DNA of 64,000 nt from Malania oleifera (taxonomy: Eukaryota > Streptophyta > Magnoliopsida > Santalales > Ximeniaceae). The stretch's first letter is position 1. Each line of letters opens with the position of its first letter. A model generated the notes under the pieces. The model did not search any database and had not been told where the DNA came from. It saw nothing but the letters and a program-made list of their open reading frames with translations. Both the position numbers and the translations under genes were made by a program. The DNA lies in NCBI RefSeq assembly GCF_029873635.1, contig NC_080420.1, positions 31,859,032-31,923,031 on the forward strand, read 5' to 3'. Positions 11,341 through 22,564 of this stretch are shown piece after piece.

Positions 11341-11590
11341 TTAGATGAAGCTTGATGTGGGCGTCTTCCCCCAACCGATAAAGCAAATTCATACGACTTT
11401 TATCATTGGAGCAAATTGTACCTTGCACACTTTCCTAAATGGTTGTCAGTAATAATTTCCTTCGCTTCAACTTTTCTTACATCAACAACCTCAAGGGAAA
11501 ATGCAATTTCGAGACACTCCACAAGGCTTTGTTTTTCGGTGAATTTCTCCAATTCGACATTTCTGCTCCGAACCAGGCTCTAATACCACT
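11341..11590 (-). mobile_element. Leader fragment of a second Tork-type copia copy
   Basis: 11500-11590 matches the leader next to the 5' LTR of the element at 16970-17069 (AATTTCGAGACACT, CAAGGCT, CTGCTC, GAACCA). It includes a minus-strand primer-binding site TGGTATTAGAGC (11577-11588) 2 bp from the LTR at 11591. So the LTR at 11591-11959 is the 5' LTR of another copy whose body is lost to the left. Confidence 0.75.
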
Positions 11591-11959
11591 TGTTAGGAAT
11601 CTACGAGTAATAAACACATGCTAGAAAAATAAGAGGCACCAGAAATTACGTGGTTCGGTCTAAATTGACCTACGTCCACGGAGCACACCACAACCCACTA
11701 TGAAATCGGAAGAAAATACAAACTCTATTCTCAGCCATCTCTGCACTCTTCCTCACGCTTTTTTCTACACACCTTTTCACTTGCACACACTTCTCTATTT
11801 ATAGATGGCTGAAGAAATTACAGTAAATGGCAGATTAAATTGTAATCAATTTCGTCTTCAATCAATAGCTGCAGGCAGCAACGGATTACAGCACAACGCG
11901 GCTCAACATCTTACACGTGGCACCAGCTCACACGCGTCTCTGGCTCCAGCTACTCAACA
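11591..11959 (-). repeat. Tork copia LTR, copy 1 (5' LTR of the truncated neighbour)
   Basis: A 369-bp LTR with plus-strand ends TGTTAGGAATC and CTACTCAACA. It has a minus-strand TATA motif (TATAAATA within CTCTATTTATAG near 11800). It is nearly colinear with 11962-12313 and 17070-17438. Confidence 0.88.
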
Positions 11960-11961
11960 AT

Positions 11962-12313
11962 TATTAGGAATCTACAATAAATAAACACACGCCAGAAAAA
12001 TAAAAAACGCACGAAATTACGTGGTTCAATCTAGATTGACCTATGTCCATGGAGCACACTACAATCCACTACAAAATCAGGAGAAAATACAAATTCTCTT
12101 CTCAGCTCTCTCTACACTCTTCCTCATGCTCTTTTCTGCACACCTTTTCACTTGCATACACTTCTCTATTTATAGATGGCTACAGAAATTATAGTAAATG
12201 GAAGATTAAATTATAATCAATTTCGGCTTCAATCAATAGCCGCAGACAGCTGCGGATTACAGCTCAACGTGGCTCAATAGCTCACACGCGCCTCTGGATC
12301 CAGCTACTCAACA
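11962..12313 (-). repeat. Tork copia LTR, copy 2 (3' LTR of the element)
   Basis: A 352-bp LTR lying 2 bp from the neighbouring LTR. Its outer terminus reads TATTAGGAATC, so the terminal TG has become TA. On the minus strand it is preceded by a purine-rich tract (AAGTGGGAGA, 12314-12323), as expected of a 3' LTR. Confidence 0.85.
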
Positions 12314-12329
12314 ATCTCCCACTTGGAGA

Positions 12330-12912
12330 TGGAGATGCCTCGTCAACTAGTGATAAATGATGTGCTTAAATATGTCTTCAGGCATGAAGACCAACTGAAG
12401 TTAAACACAACTGCAGCTTTTCTGTAGTTACCACCTTTGTTAACATATCTGCTGGATTCCTGCTACTTTGGATTTTTTCAAGTGTCAACATGTTGTCCTC
12501 TAACAAAGATCTGATGAAGTGATAGCGAAGTCCAATATGTTTGGTTGTGGAATGAAATGCAGAGTTCTTTGCTAGATGTAGTGCACTCTAACTATCACTA
12601 TGCAAAAACATTTCTCTCATGCTTTATTCCGAGCTTTGTTAACAAATCTTGAAGTCAAATCATCTCTTTACTTGCTTTTCTCACTACTATGTACTCAGCT
12701 TCTGCAGTGGATAGAACAACAATCTTCTATATCTGTGACATCCAACTAACAGTTGTTGTGCCAATAGTGAATATATACTCGGTGGTGCTTCTGCGATGAT
12801 CAATTTCACCTGAAAAATTAGCATCTACAATCCCTTGAATTTTAAAGTTGCTTTTGCCGAAATATAGGCACTTATCAATAGCGCCACGTAGATATCTCAA
12901 AATCCACTTCAC
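12330..12912 (-). pseudogene. Copia (Tork) RNase H
   Basis: The minus-strand frame gives KWILRYLRGAIDKCLYFGKS, GIVDANFSGEIDHRRSTTEY and GTTTVSWMSQI. These match the copia RNase H start, where consensus has DSDWAGD and RRSTSGY; the catalytic Asp in DANF is kept. The rest toward 12330 continues with stops. It degrades template RNA after reverse transcription. Confidence 0.88.
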
Positions 12913-13149
12913 TGCTTCCTAGTGAGTTTTCCCTGGATTTGACATGTACCTGCTGACAGCTCCCACTGCTTGGCCAATATCTGGTCTGGTATCAACCATA
13001 GCATACATGAGACTTCCAACAGCTGAGGCATATGGTACCTTAGCCATGAAATCTTTTTCTTCATCTGTCTAGGAAGACTGATCCTTAGAGAGACGTAAGT
13101 GATCTTCCAATGGTGTATTTATCGTTTTGGCGCTGCTCATGTTAAACCT

Positions 13150-13347
13150 CTATAAAACATGACTAATGTACTCTAACTGAGATAACCGTAACGTTCCTTG
13201 TTGCTTATCTCTATAGATCTGTATCCCAAGAATCTGTTTTGTAGGACCCAAGTCTTTCATGTCAAACTCTTCTGACAATTGTTGCTTCAATTTTCTAATC
13301 TCTACTATATCTGATCCTGCGACTAGTATATCATCAACATATAACAA
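13150..13347 (-). pseudogene. Copia (Tork) reverse transcriptase core
   Basis: The frame opens with the catalytic YVDDILVAGSD box, then LKQQLSEEFDMKDLG and ILGIQIYRD, a typical copia palm region. Both Asp of YVDD are intact. The fingers region upstream (13348-13800) is readable only in pieces (stops near 13430 and 13540). Confidence 0.9.
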
Positions 13348-13817
13348 TAGGATAATATAGCTAGTACGATACTTCTTGAAGTAGCAACAGTGGTTGTCAT
13401 TGCACTTCTGAAAATTTTTCCTCTACATACAGCTGTCAAACTTCTTGTACCACTGCCTAGGAGCTTGTTTGAGACCATACAAGCTCTTCTTCAATCTGCA
13501 CACAAGATTCTATTTACCTTTAACTGAGAAACCTTCTAACTATTACATATAAATTTCCTCATCAAGATCACCATGAAGCGTCTTCACGTTCAACTACTCA
13601 AGATGTAAGCCTTTTGAGGCAACAATACTCAAGACATATTTGATGGTTGTCAACTTCACAACTGGTGCAAAAATATCAGTGTAGTTAATTCCTTCTGCTC
13701 GAAACCTTTAACTACTAACTGGGCTTTATACCTCTTGGATCCATCATGTTCTTCTTTGATCCTATGCACCCATTTATTGTGAAAAGCCTTCTTACCTTTG
13801 GGCAACTTAGCTAGTTC

Positions 13818-14036
13818 CTATGTTTTATTGGAGGTAAGAGACTTTATCTCGTCTTTCATTGCAAGCTCCCACTTACTAAAATCTTCTGCCTGACATGCTT
13901 CAACATAGCATTCAGGTTCTCCTCCACCTGTAAGAAGTAAATGATTCACATACCTCTTATTTGGTACATGCTGCCGAGAAGATCTCCTAAGCTCTGGAGC
14001 TGGAGTAGGAGGCAGTGGTGCAACAATCTGCTCCAC
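13818..14036 (-). pseudogene. Copia (Tork) integrase-RT linker
   Basis: The minus-strand frame holds PELRRSSRQHVPNKRY and EACQAEDFSKWELAMKDEIK, the standard junction (RRSxR and W..AM..E) between integrase and reverse transcriptase in copia elements. Confidence 0.85.
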
Positions 14037-14048
14037 AGGTTCCTCTAC

Positions 14049-14525
14049 CTAAGGATTCTTTGTGTTCCGCTGTCGTGTCCCTACACCATCTAGGACATCA
14101 TCCACATCTACATAGGCTGTTTCAAACTCTGTAGGTTCTATTGTGTGTCTATCTCTGTATATTACCTTTACATCAAAAAACACATCTCTTCTTCTAATCA
14201 CCTTTTTGTTTTCATCATCCCAAATGCGATACCCATATTCATCTCCACCATAACTGACGAAGGTGCATTTTTGGGATTTTGGATCAAGCTTATTCCTGAC
14301 ATGATCATTGATATGTACATACGCAACACAACAAAAAACTCTCAAATGTGAAAGTATTACCTTTTTACCGCTCCATGCTTCTTTTGGTAGTCTATAGTCC
14401 AATTGTACTGATGGACTCCTGTTAATTAAGTAAGTTGCTGTGTTGACTGCTTCTGCCCAAAACATCTTTGGTAAATCTAACTGCATACGCATGCTTCTGG
14501 CTTTTTCTGTCAACGATCTATTCAT
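14049..14525 (-). pseudogene. Copia (Tork) integrase C-terminal half
   Basis: The frame starts at MNRSLTEKARSMR, just after the catalytic Glu. It continues with FWAEAVNTATYLINRSPS, LRVFCCVAYVH, KLDPKSQKCTFVSYG and the GYRIWDDENKKVIRRRDVFFD block. These are the conserved landmarks of copia integrase ends. It would insert cDNA into host DNA. Confidence 0.9.
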
Positions 14526-15110
14526 CTGCTCGGCTATGTCGTTGCGCTAAGGCGTACCTGGCACATTTTTTTTTTCATCTTGATATCATGCTCATAGAAG
14601 AATTTCTTGAACCCTGTGTCATCATACTCACCACCGTTATCGGTTCTCAGCTTCTTTTTTTCAAACCAGTTTCATTTTCAACCATTGCTTTCCAAATCTT
14701 AAAAGCATCAAAGACATCAGATTTGTATTTCAAGAAGTAAACTCATACCTTCCAAGAATGATCATCAATAAATGTCATGAAGTAATGCTTCCCAGTTGTG
14801 GATGAAATAGTCGTTGGTCCCCATACATCTGAATGGACTAGCTCAAGTCTCTCTTTCTTTAGGGTACTGGTGTTTGTCTGGAAACTGAACCTCTTCTATT
14901 TCCTAAGCATACAATCCTCACACGTGTCAATCTTAACTAACTGTAAATCACTCAACTGTCCCCTTAAGTGCATCACCCTGAGTCCCTTCTCACTCAGGTG
15001 TCCGAGTCATTGATGCCAAATGTTGCTATCATCATTTCTTGTAGCAACTGTAATAGACATGCATGCATTAGAGGTTATATAAAGAGTTCCACTTTTCTTA
15101 CCTCGTGCAA
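14526..15110 (-). pseudogene. Copia (Tork) integrase catalytic core, broken
   Basis: Across frames the minus strand gives the zinc-binding end (CEDCMLRK), LELVHSDVWGPT with the first catalytic Asp, MTFIDDHSWKV, and RTDNGGEYDD with the second Asp. The third residue (Glu) is within AEQMNRSL. Stops and at least one frameshift near 14570 and 14910 disable it. Confidence 0.82.
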
Positions 15111-15746
15111 TCACAGTGCACCCTTCGAAATCTTCCATTCATTACCAATGAATGTTGTTTTATATCCTTCATCAGCTAGTTGACCAATTGTGATCAAGTT
15201 CTTCTTCAGATCTAGAATATATTTGACATATCTCAGCTTCCATACGGACCTGTTCATCTTAATCTTCATTGTCCCCTTGCTGGTTATGTTGTAAGGTTGA
15301 TCATTGCCAATGTATACTTTACCGAAGTCACTTGGTGTATACTTCTCTAGCCAATCTCTACTGCAAGTGGCATGAAACGAAGCTCCAGAGTCTAACACCC
15401 AAGACTCCTTTTTGCTCTCCAAAGAGCAAATCAACACATCACCATTTTCTAAAGCAACATTTGTTTTTGTTTTCGCCTTCGTCTCATATTCTTTCTTCGA
15501 ACCTCTGCACTGGTTTCTGTAATGACCAGTTTTTCCACAGTTCCAGCATTCTATATTATTTGTGCCCTGGGAACCTGTGTCCTGAGAACCTTTGGAATTT
15601 TTGGATCTGGACAGCCTAGACCTAGATTTGTCGCGATTGTTTGATCGTCCATGCCTGCTTCCTTTGCCTTGACTTTCCATGTTCAAGGCTAAACTTGAAG
15701 TGGAACCATGGTTTGACTGCATTCTGATTTCTTCTGTCCAAATCAT
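15111..15746 (-). pseudogene. Copia (Tork) nucleocapsid knuckle and protease
   Basis: A single 211-residue frame has a basic linker, the CCHC knuckle CWNCGKTGHYRNQC, and then the protease active site WVLDSGASFH, with YIGNDQPYNITSKGTMKIKM following. The end (GYKTTFIGNEWKISKGAL) leads into integrase. This is one of the best preserved parts of the element; a stop separates it from gag upstream. Confidence 0.92.
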
Positions 15747-15821
15747 CCTAACGACCTCATCATATGCTAGCTTTGATTTTTCTGCAGAGCTACTAATTAC
15801 AGTAACAATACTATTCCAACT

Positions 15822-16211
15822 TTAGAGCAACTGACTGAGAATCAGTAGGGCATGAATCTCACTATCAAATGTAATCCTAACTGAAGTGAGTTGATCCAAC
15901 AACTCGTTGAAACTATTCAAATGTTTGCTAAAACTTTCACCTAAAGACATGATCATAGTAAATAACTTTTTCATAAAATGTACCTTATTAGTGGCTGACG
16001 GTTGCTCATACATGTTAGAAAGTGCATCCATTAGAAACTTGGTGGTTGATATGTGCTTGATATTAAATGCCACAAACTTTGACAATGTCATTTTGATAGC
16101 TCCGAAAGCTTTCCAGTCAAGCAACTCCCACTCGTCCTCATTCATAGATCCTGGCTTTCTCTTCAATCGTAAGTGCAATTCCTTCACAAACAAATAATCT
16201 TCAATCTGCAT
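15822..16211 (-). pseudogene. Copia (Tork) Gag capsid
   Basis: The 129-residue frame contains MNEDEWELLDWKAFGAIK, FLMDALSNMYEQPSATNKV and FNELLDQLTSVRITFD, matching the UBN2-type Gag of Tnt1-like elements. Family Gag normally starts further upstream with a FDG..Y..W motif; stops near 16216 cut it off. Confidence 0.9.
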
Positions 16212-16439
16212 CTTTTAGAAACCAAAATTGTTGTCATTAAACATCTTGATCTTTGAGCTCTTTTCATTCAACTTCTCGATTCGCTAATCTAGAGATGAAA
16301 TTAGCTCAAATGAACAACACGGTTGGATCCAAAACGGTCGAAAACCTTACAAATGGTTTAAGTCTTTCGAAAAACAGCTTTGAAATGACTCCAGAAACTT
16401 TGTCAAACTTCTGAGTCAAAAAAGGTCAAACTTAACAGA

Positions 16440-16760
16440 ATATTCCCAAACATAACGGAATATACCTACCGTTAGTGACGATGTTACTTGACGCCATTAC
16501 TAACGCCGTTTGCTGACGTGGCACTATGGGGCCCACATGCTAGTAGATTCTGTGGGTCCCACTATGGATCCCAACTGCTGATGTGGCAGATGACATGGCA
16601 TGGGACTAGGGTGACGTGGCCGCTAACTCGGCCGCTGACTAGGCAATGACGCAGCTGCTGACTGAGCTGCTTACTCGACACCACGTGGTGCTAACGTTGT
16701 TGATGCGGCGCGCTAACCCAGCACTTACATTGATAGGTGATGTGGCGCTAACGTTATGTT
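16440..16760 (-). other. GC-rich repeated leader of the Tork element
   Basis: Between gag and the 5' LTR there is a GC-rich stretch in an AT-rich neighbourhood. It is made of diverged repeats of GCTGACGTGGC and GCTAACTCGGCC (for example 16510, 16577, 16611, 16624, 16638). Several hold an ACGT core. It is not coding in any frame with family motifs. Confidence 0.65.
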
Positions 16761-17055
16761 GTCTTTAACCCTCTACTGCTTCGCCAGGCGTTCGTCGGTG
16801 CGTGGGTGTGCATGGGATGACCTGTCGACTGTCTACCGACGCGTGAAGGTGCGTGGGAGCACGTTAACTAGATGTTGGCGGTGTGTGCAAGCGCGTGCAG
16901 TGTCGTCTGGGCTCCTTTGGAGCTCTGATTTGCACCGTTGGCTTCATCTCAATAAGAGGAACACAGTGGTGCCCTCAAAATTCAATTTCGAGACACTGGA
17001 CAAGGCTCTGTTTTTCAATGAATTTATCCAATCTGACGTTTCTGCTCTGAACCAA

Positions 17056-17067
17056 GCTCTGATACCA
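17056..17067 (-). promoter_or_regulatory. Primer-binding site of the Tork element
   Basis: Minus-strand TGGTATCAGAGC, 2 bp inside the LTR; a perfect match to the initiator tRNA-Met 3' end. Confidence 0.9.
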
Positions 17068-17069
17068 CT

Positions 17070-17438
17070 TGTTATGAATCTACAAGCAATAAACACTCGC
17101 TAGAAAAATAAGAGACACCAGAAATTACGTGGTTTGGTCTAGATTGACCTATGTCCATGGAGCACACCACAATCCACTATGAAATCGAGAGAAAATACAA
17201 ACTCTCTTCTCAGTTCTCTCTGCACTCTTCCTCACGCTCTTTTTTACACACCTTTTTGCTTGTACACACTTCTCTATTTATAGATGGCTGGAGAAATTAC
17301 AGTAAATGGCCGATTAAATTGTAATCTATTTTGACTTCAATCAATAATCGCGAACAACTGTGGATTACAGCTCAAAGTGGCTCAACAGCTTACACGCGGC
17401 ACCAGCTCACATGCATCTCTAGCTCCAGCTACTCAACA
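17070..17438 (-). repeat. Tork copia LTR, copy 3 (5' LTR)
   Basis: A 369-bp LTR with plus-strand ends TGTTATGAATC and CTACTCAACA. A TATA motif lies in CTCTATTTATAG near 17275. It is the same length as copy 1 and colinear with it. Confidence 0.9.
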
Positions 17439-19838
17439 CCAACCATTAAAACCCCTATTCTTTCTATCAAAAACCTAATTGATTTAGAAGCATCGCATGG
17501 TTCTTTAAGAGTTTTACCTTGTTTCTTTGTTTCTTTCTTTAATAAGCAATTTGGTTGTTCCACTTTTCTAAGACAAGAATTTGTGTAAGACACTGGCATT
17601 ATATTTCGTGAAATTGTGGACAAATAACTATGACATATTGCAAATCCCATTGTAAACATCTAGTATGTTCTAGTTCTCCATAGTGATGACGATGATGTTA
17701 ACCCTAGCTTGATATTCTTCACCTAATCCACCACCTAACCTATCATCCTCCCTATTCATAAGCAATATAGGAGTAGATGGAGCTTTTAGACTAAAAAGCA
17801 CAAATACTCATCTTAAAAGGAGGAAAGCTCACATCATGATGAATATCATAACAATATTTAAACTTGATCTTGAGCTCCATGTGTTAAACAAACAAATGAT
17901 GATGGATAGACACGTCAATACTGAAGACCTTGAGGTGCCTAAACATGACTATAGAGTGGTCATAGAAACTTTTAGTATATAGACCACTAGCATTCAACTT
18001 TAGTATAACTCCTTTCAAAGAAGCTTCTGAAGCTTCTAAAATATATAATTTGAAGAAGACAACAGGAACCTAAAGGAACACAACACAAGAAAAGGAGCAT
18101 ACTTCTCAAAGCAACAACCAAACACTAGAAGGACAAGTAGAAGGGAGAGAAAAAAGGTTGAGAGAAGAGATCATATAGTATTGAGAAGAGTTTGAAAGCT
18201 TGACACCCATAAATACCTTTAAGGGTAAATTCCAATGCAGATTTGAGAATAGTTCAGACCTTTGTAGTTAAAGTGACTAGGACGTAGGATGGGACAACGA
18301 TAGTTACGTTGGTTCTTGTCGACATCGGTTTGGTTAGCCCTTTTGATTGCCAACAAGTTTGATGACTGTCTTGAAAACCAAGTAGGTATATACAATCAAA
18401 CCATTGATTATCCAACTTACTTTCTTATTTAGAAGAATGGAATTACCACTTCATTTTGGTTTTTGAAAAGACACAATAAAGGAAATCCTTTTTAAAAGAG
18501 TTTTAAGTTTGAGAGTACAATTATGAATATAGAATGTAATTTCTTAATTTCTTTGAAGTGGAATCAAAAGACTGACACCCTAAAGAACCTATTTAATATA
18601 TGGTTACCACTTTTACCTTATATGTGTATTTCTTGCTCAAGAAAAACCAAAATTTTGTGGTAAAATGGTTCAAAATTTATAAGAAACAGGAGGCTACAGG
18701 GGTGGGGCGACCACCATCAAAGGCTAGTCAACTTGCCTTGCTCTCGGGTAAGGTCAGTTAACCATTCTCAGAGGGGCGGGTCGACCACCTGCAAAACACA
18801 TGACTTTTTTTTTTTTTTTTTTCTGTAGAATCAATTTCATTACCCAAAACCCATTCGAAATTTTTTTTCATAAGGTCCATACAAAGGATTGAACCTTATG
18901 GAAGCCTTACTACTTTAGTGCCTTCCCAAAAACATTAAGAATTCACACAAACTCTTAAAAAGAAAAAGAAAGGAAAAAGGAAAGAATTTTTGTTTTTTGT
19001 TTTTTGATTTTTTTTTTTATTGTTATGATTGAATCTTCCTAAGTAGACTACCTACATATCCTCAAAAGATGAATCAAACCATCGCTAGTTCATTAAAATA
19101 ATTCCACATTTAAAATCAGAAAATATTTTGACGATTCTTGAAAATATTTGAGGTTCTTAATTGAAAAATCCATATTTTATGGAAAAAAAAAAAACATTTA
19201 TTTTTTAGGAAAGTCTCAACGAGAGCAGAGCCTTGAGACCTTATTAAATTTAGAAAAGCAAACATTTCTCTATCCTCAAGTAAATTTATAGGTGATTATT
19301 TTGTAAAATGTCATTTTTCTAATTTAACTTGACAAAATTTGATTTTTTGGTGGGAGAACCATATTCCCACCTTGAAAATCTTGCTAATTTGGTAAATGCC
19401 CAAGAACCACATCATGGGCATTCATTTCAAAATTTTAATTCCTTTGAAGATTTTTAAAAACACTTAAAAATGGATTTTTCGTTTTTTTATGGAGAAAATC
19501 GTAAAATTGCATAAAAATATTAGCAACTAGACTTGATTGTATTCTTTGTTAAGTGTTTTAACTCATCAAAATCATTGAAATCCAAGAGTAGCATACTAAT
19601 TAACTTCATTACAAACGTATCTCAAATTTTAAAATTAACATTCTTAAAATTCCATAATATAAAAACATAACCAATTAGTCCTACATTAATATTTATTCTA
19701 AATTGCTCTTTCTAATCCTACCTACGCGCTTGGTACACCAAATTTTCGGTACGCTCTTCAAAGCTATCTGTGATGTAAGATAATATTTGGGTGAGACAAC
19801 ACTCATTAAGTAAGAAAGATTATTATTAGTGTGTGGCC
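17439..19838. other. Unassigned stretch with an orphan GTCGAC-type array and old LTR debris
   Basis: No coding family is recognisable. At 18700-18790 there are spaced motifs (GCGACC 18706, GTCAAC 18727, GTTAAC 18757, GTCGAC 18780) like the U3 arrays of nearby LTRs. 19780-19838 (GGGTGAGACAACACTCATTAAG, then GTGTGTGGCC) matches the minus-strand gypsy LTR around 3870-3925, so copy C seems to have landed in an old gypsy LTR. Confidence 0.5.
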
Positions 19839-19932
19839 TGTAACAACCTACAAAGTCTAATTAATAAAAATAATAATAATAAGAAGGATAGAAGGGAAGG
19901 AAGAATAAATTTGTAAAGGTGACAGCGAGTAA

Positions 19933-20121
19933 TCGTTGACAAACCAACTGGTCTCGTTGACGAGCGTTATGTCTTGGCTCATCAACGAGGCCACATGTCT
20001 CGTCGACGAGGAATTACTGAAAGGGGGTTTTCATATAACTGAAATTGGTCGACAAGTTTGTTGTTTCGTCACTGAACTGTGTATTAGGACTCGTCGACAA
20101 GTCCACGTGTCTTGTCGACAA
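19933..20121. promoter_or_regulatory. U3 palindrome array, copy C
   Basis: TCGTCGACGA-like decamers start at 19933, 19954, 19979, 20000, 20046, 20066, 20091 and 20112. Three pairs are exactly 21 bp apart (19933/19954, 19979/20000, 20091/20112). The last linker is GTCCACGTGTC, containing a perfect G-box CACGTG. Confidence 0.7.
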
Positions 20122-20130
20122 ACCCCTACC

Positions 20131-20138
20131 TATAAATA
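20131..20138 (+). promoter_or_regulatory. TATA box of gypsy copy C LTR
   Basis: TATAAATA lies 9 bp after the last U3 palindrome and about 290 bp from the LTR start. Transcription would begin shortly downstream. Confidence 0.75.
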
Positions 20139-20614
20139 GTGTGTTCTTTCATTTCGGTGTGAAATTTTCCGCATATATCCTTTCTCTCTCTGGAATTTTG
20201 GCCCTACTACCTTCTCTCTTCTATTTCGAGCAGAAGTTAGCTCGGTTTGACGATCCGAAGCTACCACGAGACTCCTGGGAAGATTCTCTGCAATATAGGC
20301 GGAGCGGATCTTCGATTTGAAAAGCTTGGGAAACATTCCAAAACTAGGGTAAGTGAAATAATTTAAGGTATTGTTATTATTTTGAGGTATTTGGAGCCTA
20401 GGAAATATTATAAAGGTGTTTTACTAAGATTTGAGGAATTTGGAATATTTGGATTATAAGGTCTCGTTTTGTTGATTTTAGGTCGAATTCCGAGGAGCAA
20501 GTAAGGGGAAATATTTTATAATAGCTTTTTAATAATTTTAAATGACTAATTTCAGGTATAAATTCTACATATTCAGGTATAACGTTCTGAAATATGCTGA
20601 TATTGAAAATACTG

Positions 20615-20650
<36 letters not shown>

Positions 20651-22164
20651 TGGGGAAAATCGTGTGGTTGAAACCATTCTTGTTAATTAAATGATTGTGA
20701 GCATTGTGGAATGATGAATCATTGAATTGCGAATATTGTTTGACTGTGAAATCTGCATGGTTGAATATACTGGTTGTTTGTGGATACAGATGTTGTGTAT
20801 ACCATGGATGTGTTGAATAATTGGTTGTTGATGACTTGTGTTGTGGTTCATGTAAATTATGATATAGCATTGGCAGTGGTATGAGGGGGTCGTTATATTG
20901 TACCTGGTATAACCGTCATATAATGTTGGCAGTTGTATGAGGATGTCATTATATGGACGTTTATATTGGGAGATAAACATTGGCAGTGGTATGAGGAGGT
21001 TGTTTACCTATTTACCTTAAACAGAGTGTTTGTTTTGTAACCTGAGTGGTTTGATTAGTCCTGTGTGGACATATATGCTACGTGATTTGTTTGTCCTGTG
21101 TGGACATATATGCTACGTAATTTTTTTGTCCTGTGTGGACCGTGTATCTGTGTGATTGGTTAGTCTTGTGAGGACCAGTCCTGTGCGGACATATATGTTA
21201 TGTGGTTGATTAATCTTGTGTAGACCAGTCCTATGTGGACATGTATGATGTGTGCGTTAGAGTCTTGTATAGATGATTACATGATATGTGGGTGTGGACC
21301 CTATGTGGGTATGATTGAAGACTGTATGAATATCCTGTGTAGATTAATTGTGATATGTATATATGTGTGAAGTTTTGTGAAACGTATATTGTTGGCTACG
21401 TGTGACTTTAATTAATTAAGTATTTTGGGTAAAGTAGATCACTCCACCCGAGGGCTTACTGAGAAAGGAGAGTACTCTGCTAATTATTTGTGGATACCAA
21501 AGTAGAGGGAAGCCACTTGTATGGGTGGGTGACCTTCCCTATTCTTGGTGACTTTACCTGGATACATAACCCAAGGGCTTACTGAGGAAGATGAGTGCCC
21601 TGGTGTTAGCACTAGAGCAGAGGGAATCTACTTGTATGGGCGGGTAGACTTCCCTATTCTCGGAAATTATTAGTAAAATATATATGATTATGGGCATGTG
21701 ATTGGATGACAAACATCGACCATTTTGTGATATGAGCATGATATTTTGGGCTGCTTGTGGATTGTGAATGCATTTGGATGGATACTTTAATTATATATTA
21801 AACACTTCAGCTACACACTGTTATTAACTATTTCTTCCTTACTGAGTGGTGTCTCACCCCATCGTTGGTTAAATCTTTTCAGTTATCCAGGTGATCGAGC
21901 TTAAATAGCTCCAGAGCTGGGTAGTTTTGTGAGTAGTACCAAAACAGTTATGTTTTTAGTTTTTATGTTTATTATATTTCATCTAGGTTCTATAATATGA
22001 AGGATGTGGTTGTAATTATTATGGTTCCGCATGTGTAGAATTAGAACTCCGGTATATTTTGTTCGAAGGTATTTTATTATTTTTTGCTACGTTAAAGGCA
22101 TCAGAGACGCATGTCGGTCTCATAACACTCCGGGCCCCACATGGCGGGTCCGAGGCATTACAGT

Positions 22165-22177
22165 TGGTATTAGAGCA
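22165..22177 (+). promoter_or_regulatory. Primer-binding site of gypsy copy C
   Basis: TGGTATTAGAGCA, 2 bp after the LTR end. It matches the initiator tRNA-Met primer site apart from a C-to-T change and the last base. Confidence 0.8.
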
Positions 22178-22564
22178 TAATGGTCTTATGGACTTTAAAA
22201 GGATTAATACTAGAGTATAAGTTGAGTTGAATGAAGGTTGGAATGGGTAGATTAGGGTGTTGATAGGAATTGAGTTTTTATCTTAGCCTGGAGGTAGAAA
22301 TCCCTTGACGGACTTCTGTGATTTTCTGAATCAGTCGATGGTTTCAAAAAAACCACAATAAATCCATTGACGTTGATGTTTCCGAGTCGTGAGAATGAAA
22401 TTTGGAATTTGAATTTGAAAGTTAAGATGATTGCAGATAATAGGATGTTGGATATTTAATTGGGGATTTGAATATAAAATTGGTTTTATGTTTTATGATT
22501 ATGTCAGAGATGTATTGAGATGTGGAGATTCTTATTTGCCTCTATTGTATATTTATATTCAGGG

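Larger units (their letters stand above)
11962..17438 (-). mobile_element. Ty1/copia retrotransposon, Tork (Tnt1-like) type
   Basis: Order on the minus strand: LTR (17438-17070), primer site, long leader, gag (16211-15822), zinc knuckle plus protease (15746-15111), integrase (15110-14049), linker (14036-13818), reverse transcriptase and RNase H (13800-12350), purine tract, LTR (12313-11962). Integrase before RT is the copia order. Frameshifts and stops occur in every domain. I found no target duplication: the flanks read ACAAT (left) and CCAAC (right). Confidence 0.92.
19839..22162 (+). repeat. 5' LTR of gypsy copy C
   Basis: A 2324-bp LTR running from TGTAACAACC to GGCATTACA. It has a U3 palindrome array (19933-20121) ending 9 bp before a TATA box (20131-20138). 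Downstream are roughly 40-bp units with CCTGTGTGGACATATATG (21057-21260), a duplicated block of about 110 bp with AGGGCTTACTGAG (21450-21560 and 21565-21660), and GGTGTCTCACCCC, also present in copies A and B. Confidence 0.9.

Noticed and set aside
14468-15619. Plus-strand frames of 70-116 residues
   Set aside because: Antisense shadows of the copia gag, protease and integrase.
18866-18902. Small hairpin (CATAAGGT...ACCTTATG), possible microRNA
   Set aside because: The stem is only 8 bp with a 16-bp loop; too short for a plant microRNA precursor.
19933-20121. CRISPR-like array of short palindromic repeats
   Set aside because: Repeats are only 10 bp, diverged, spaced 11 bp, lie in LTR promoters of a plant genome and lack cas genes.
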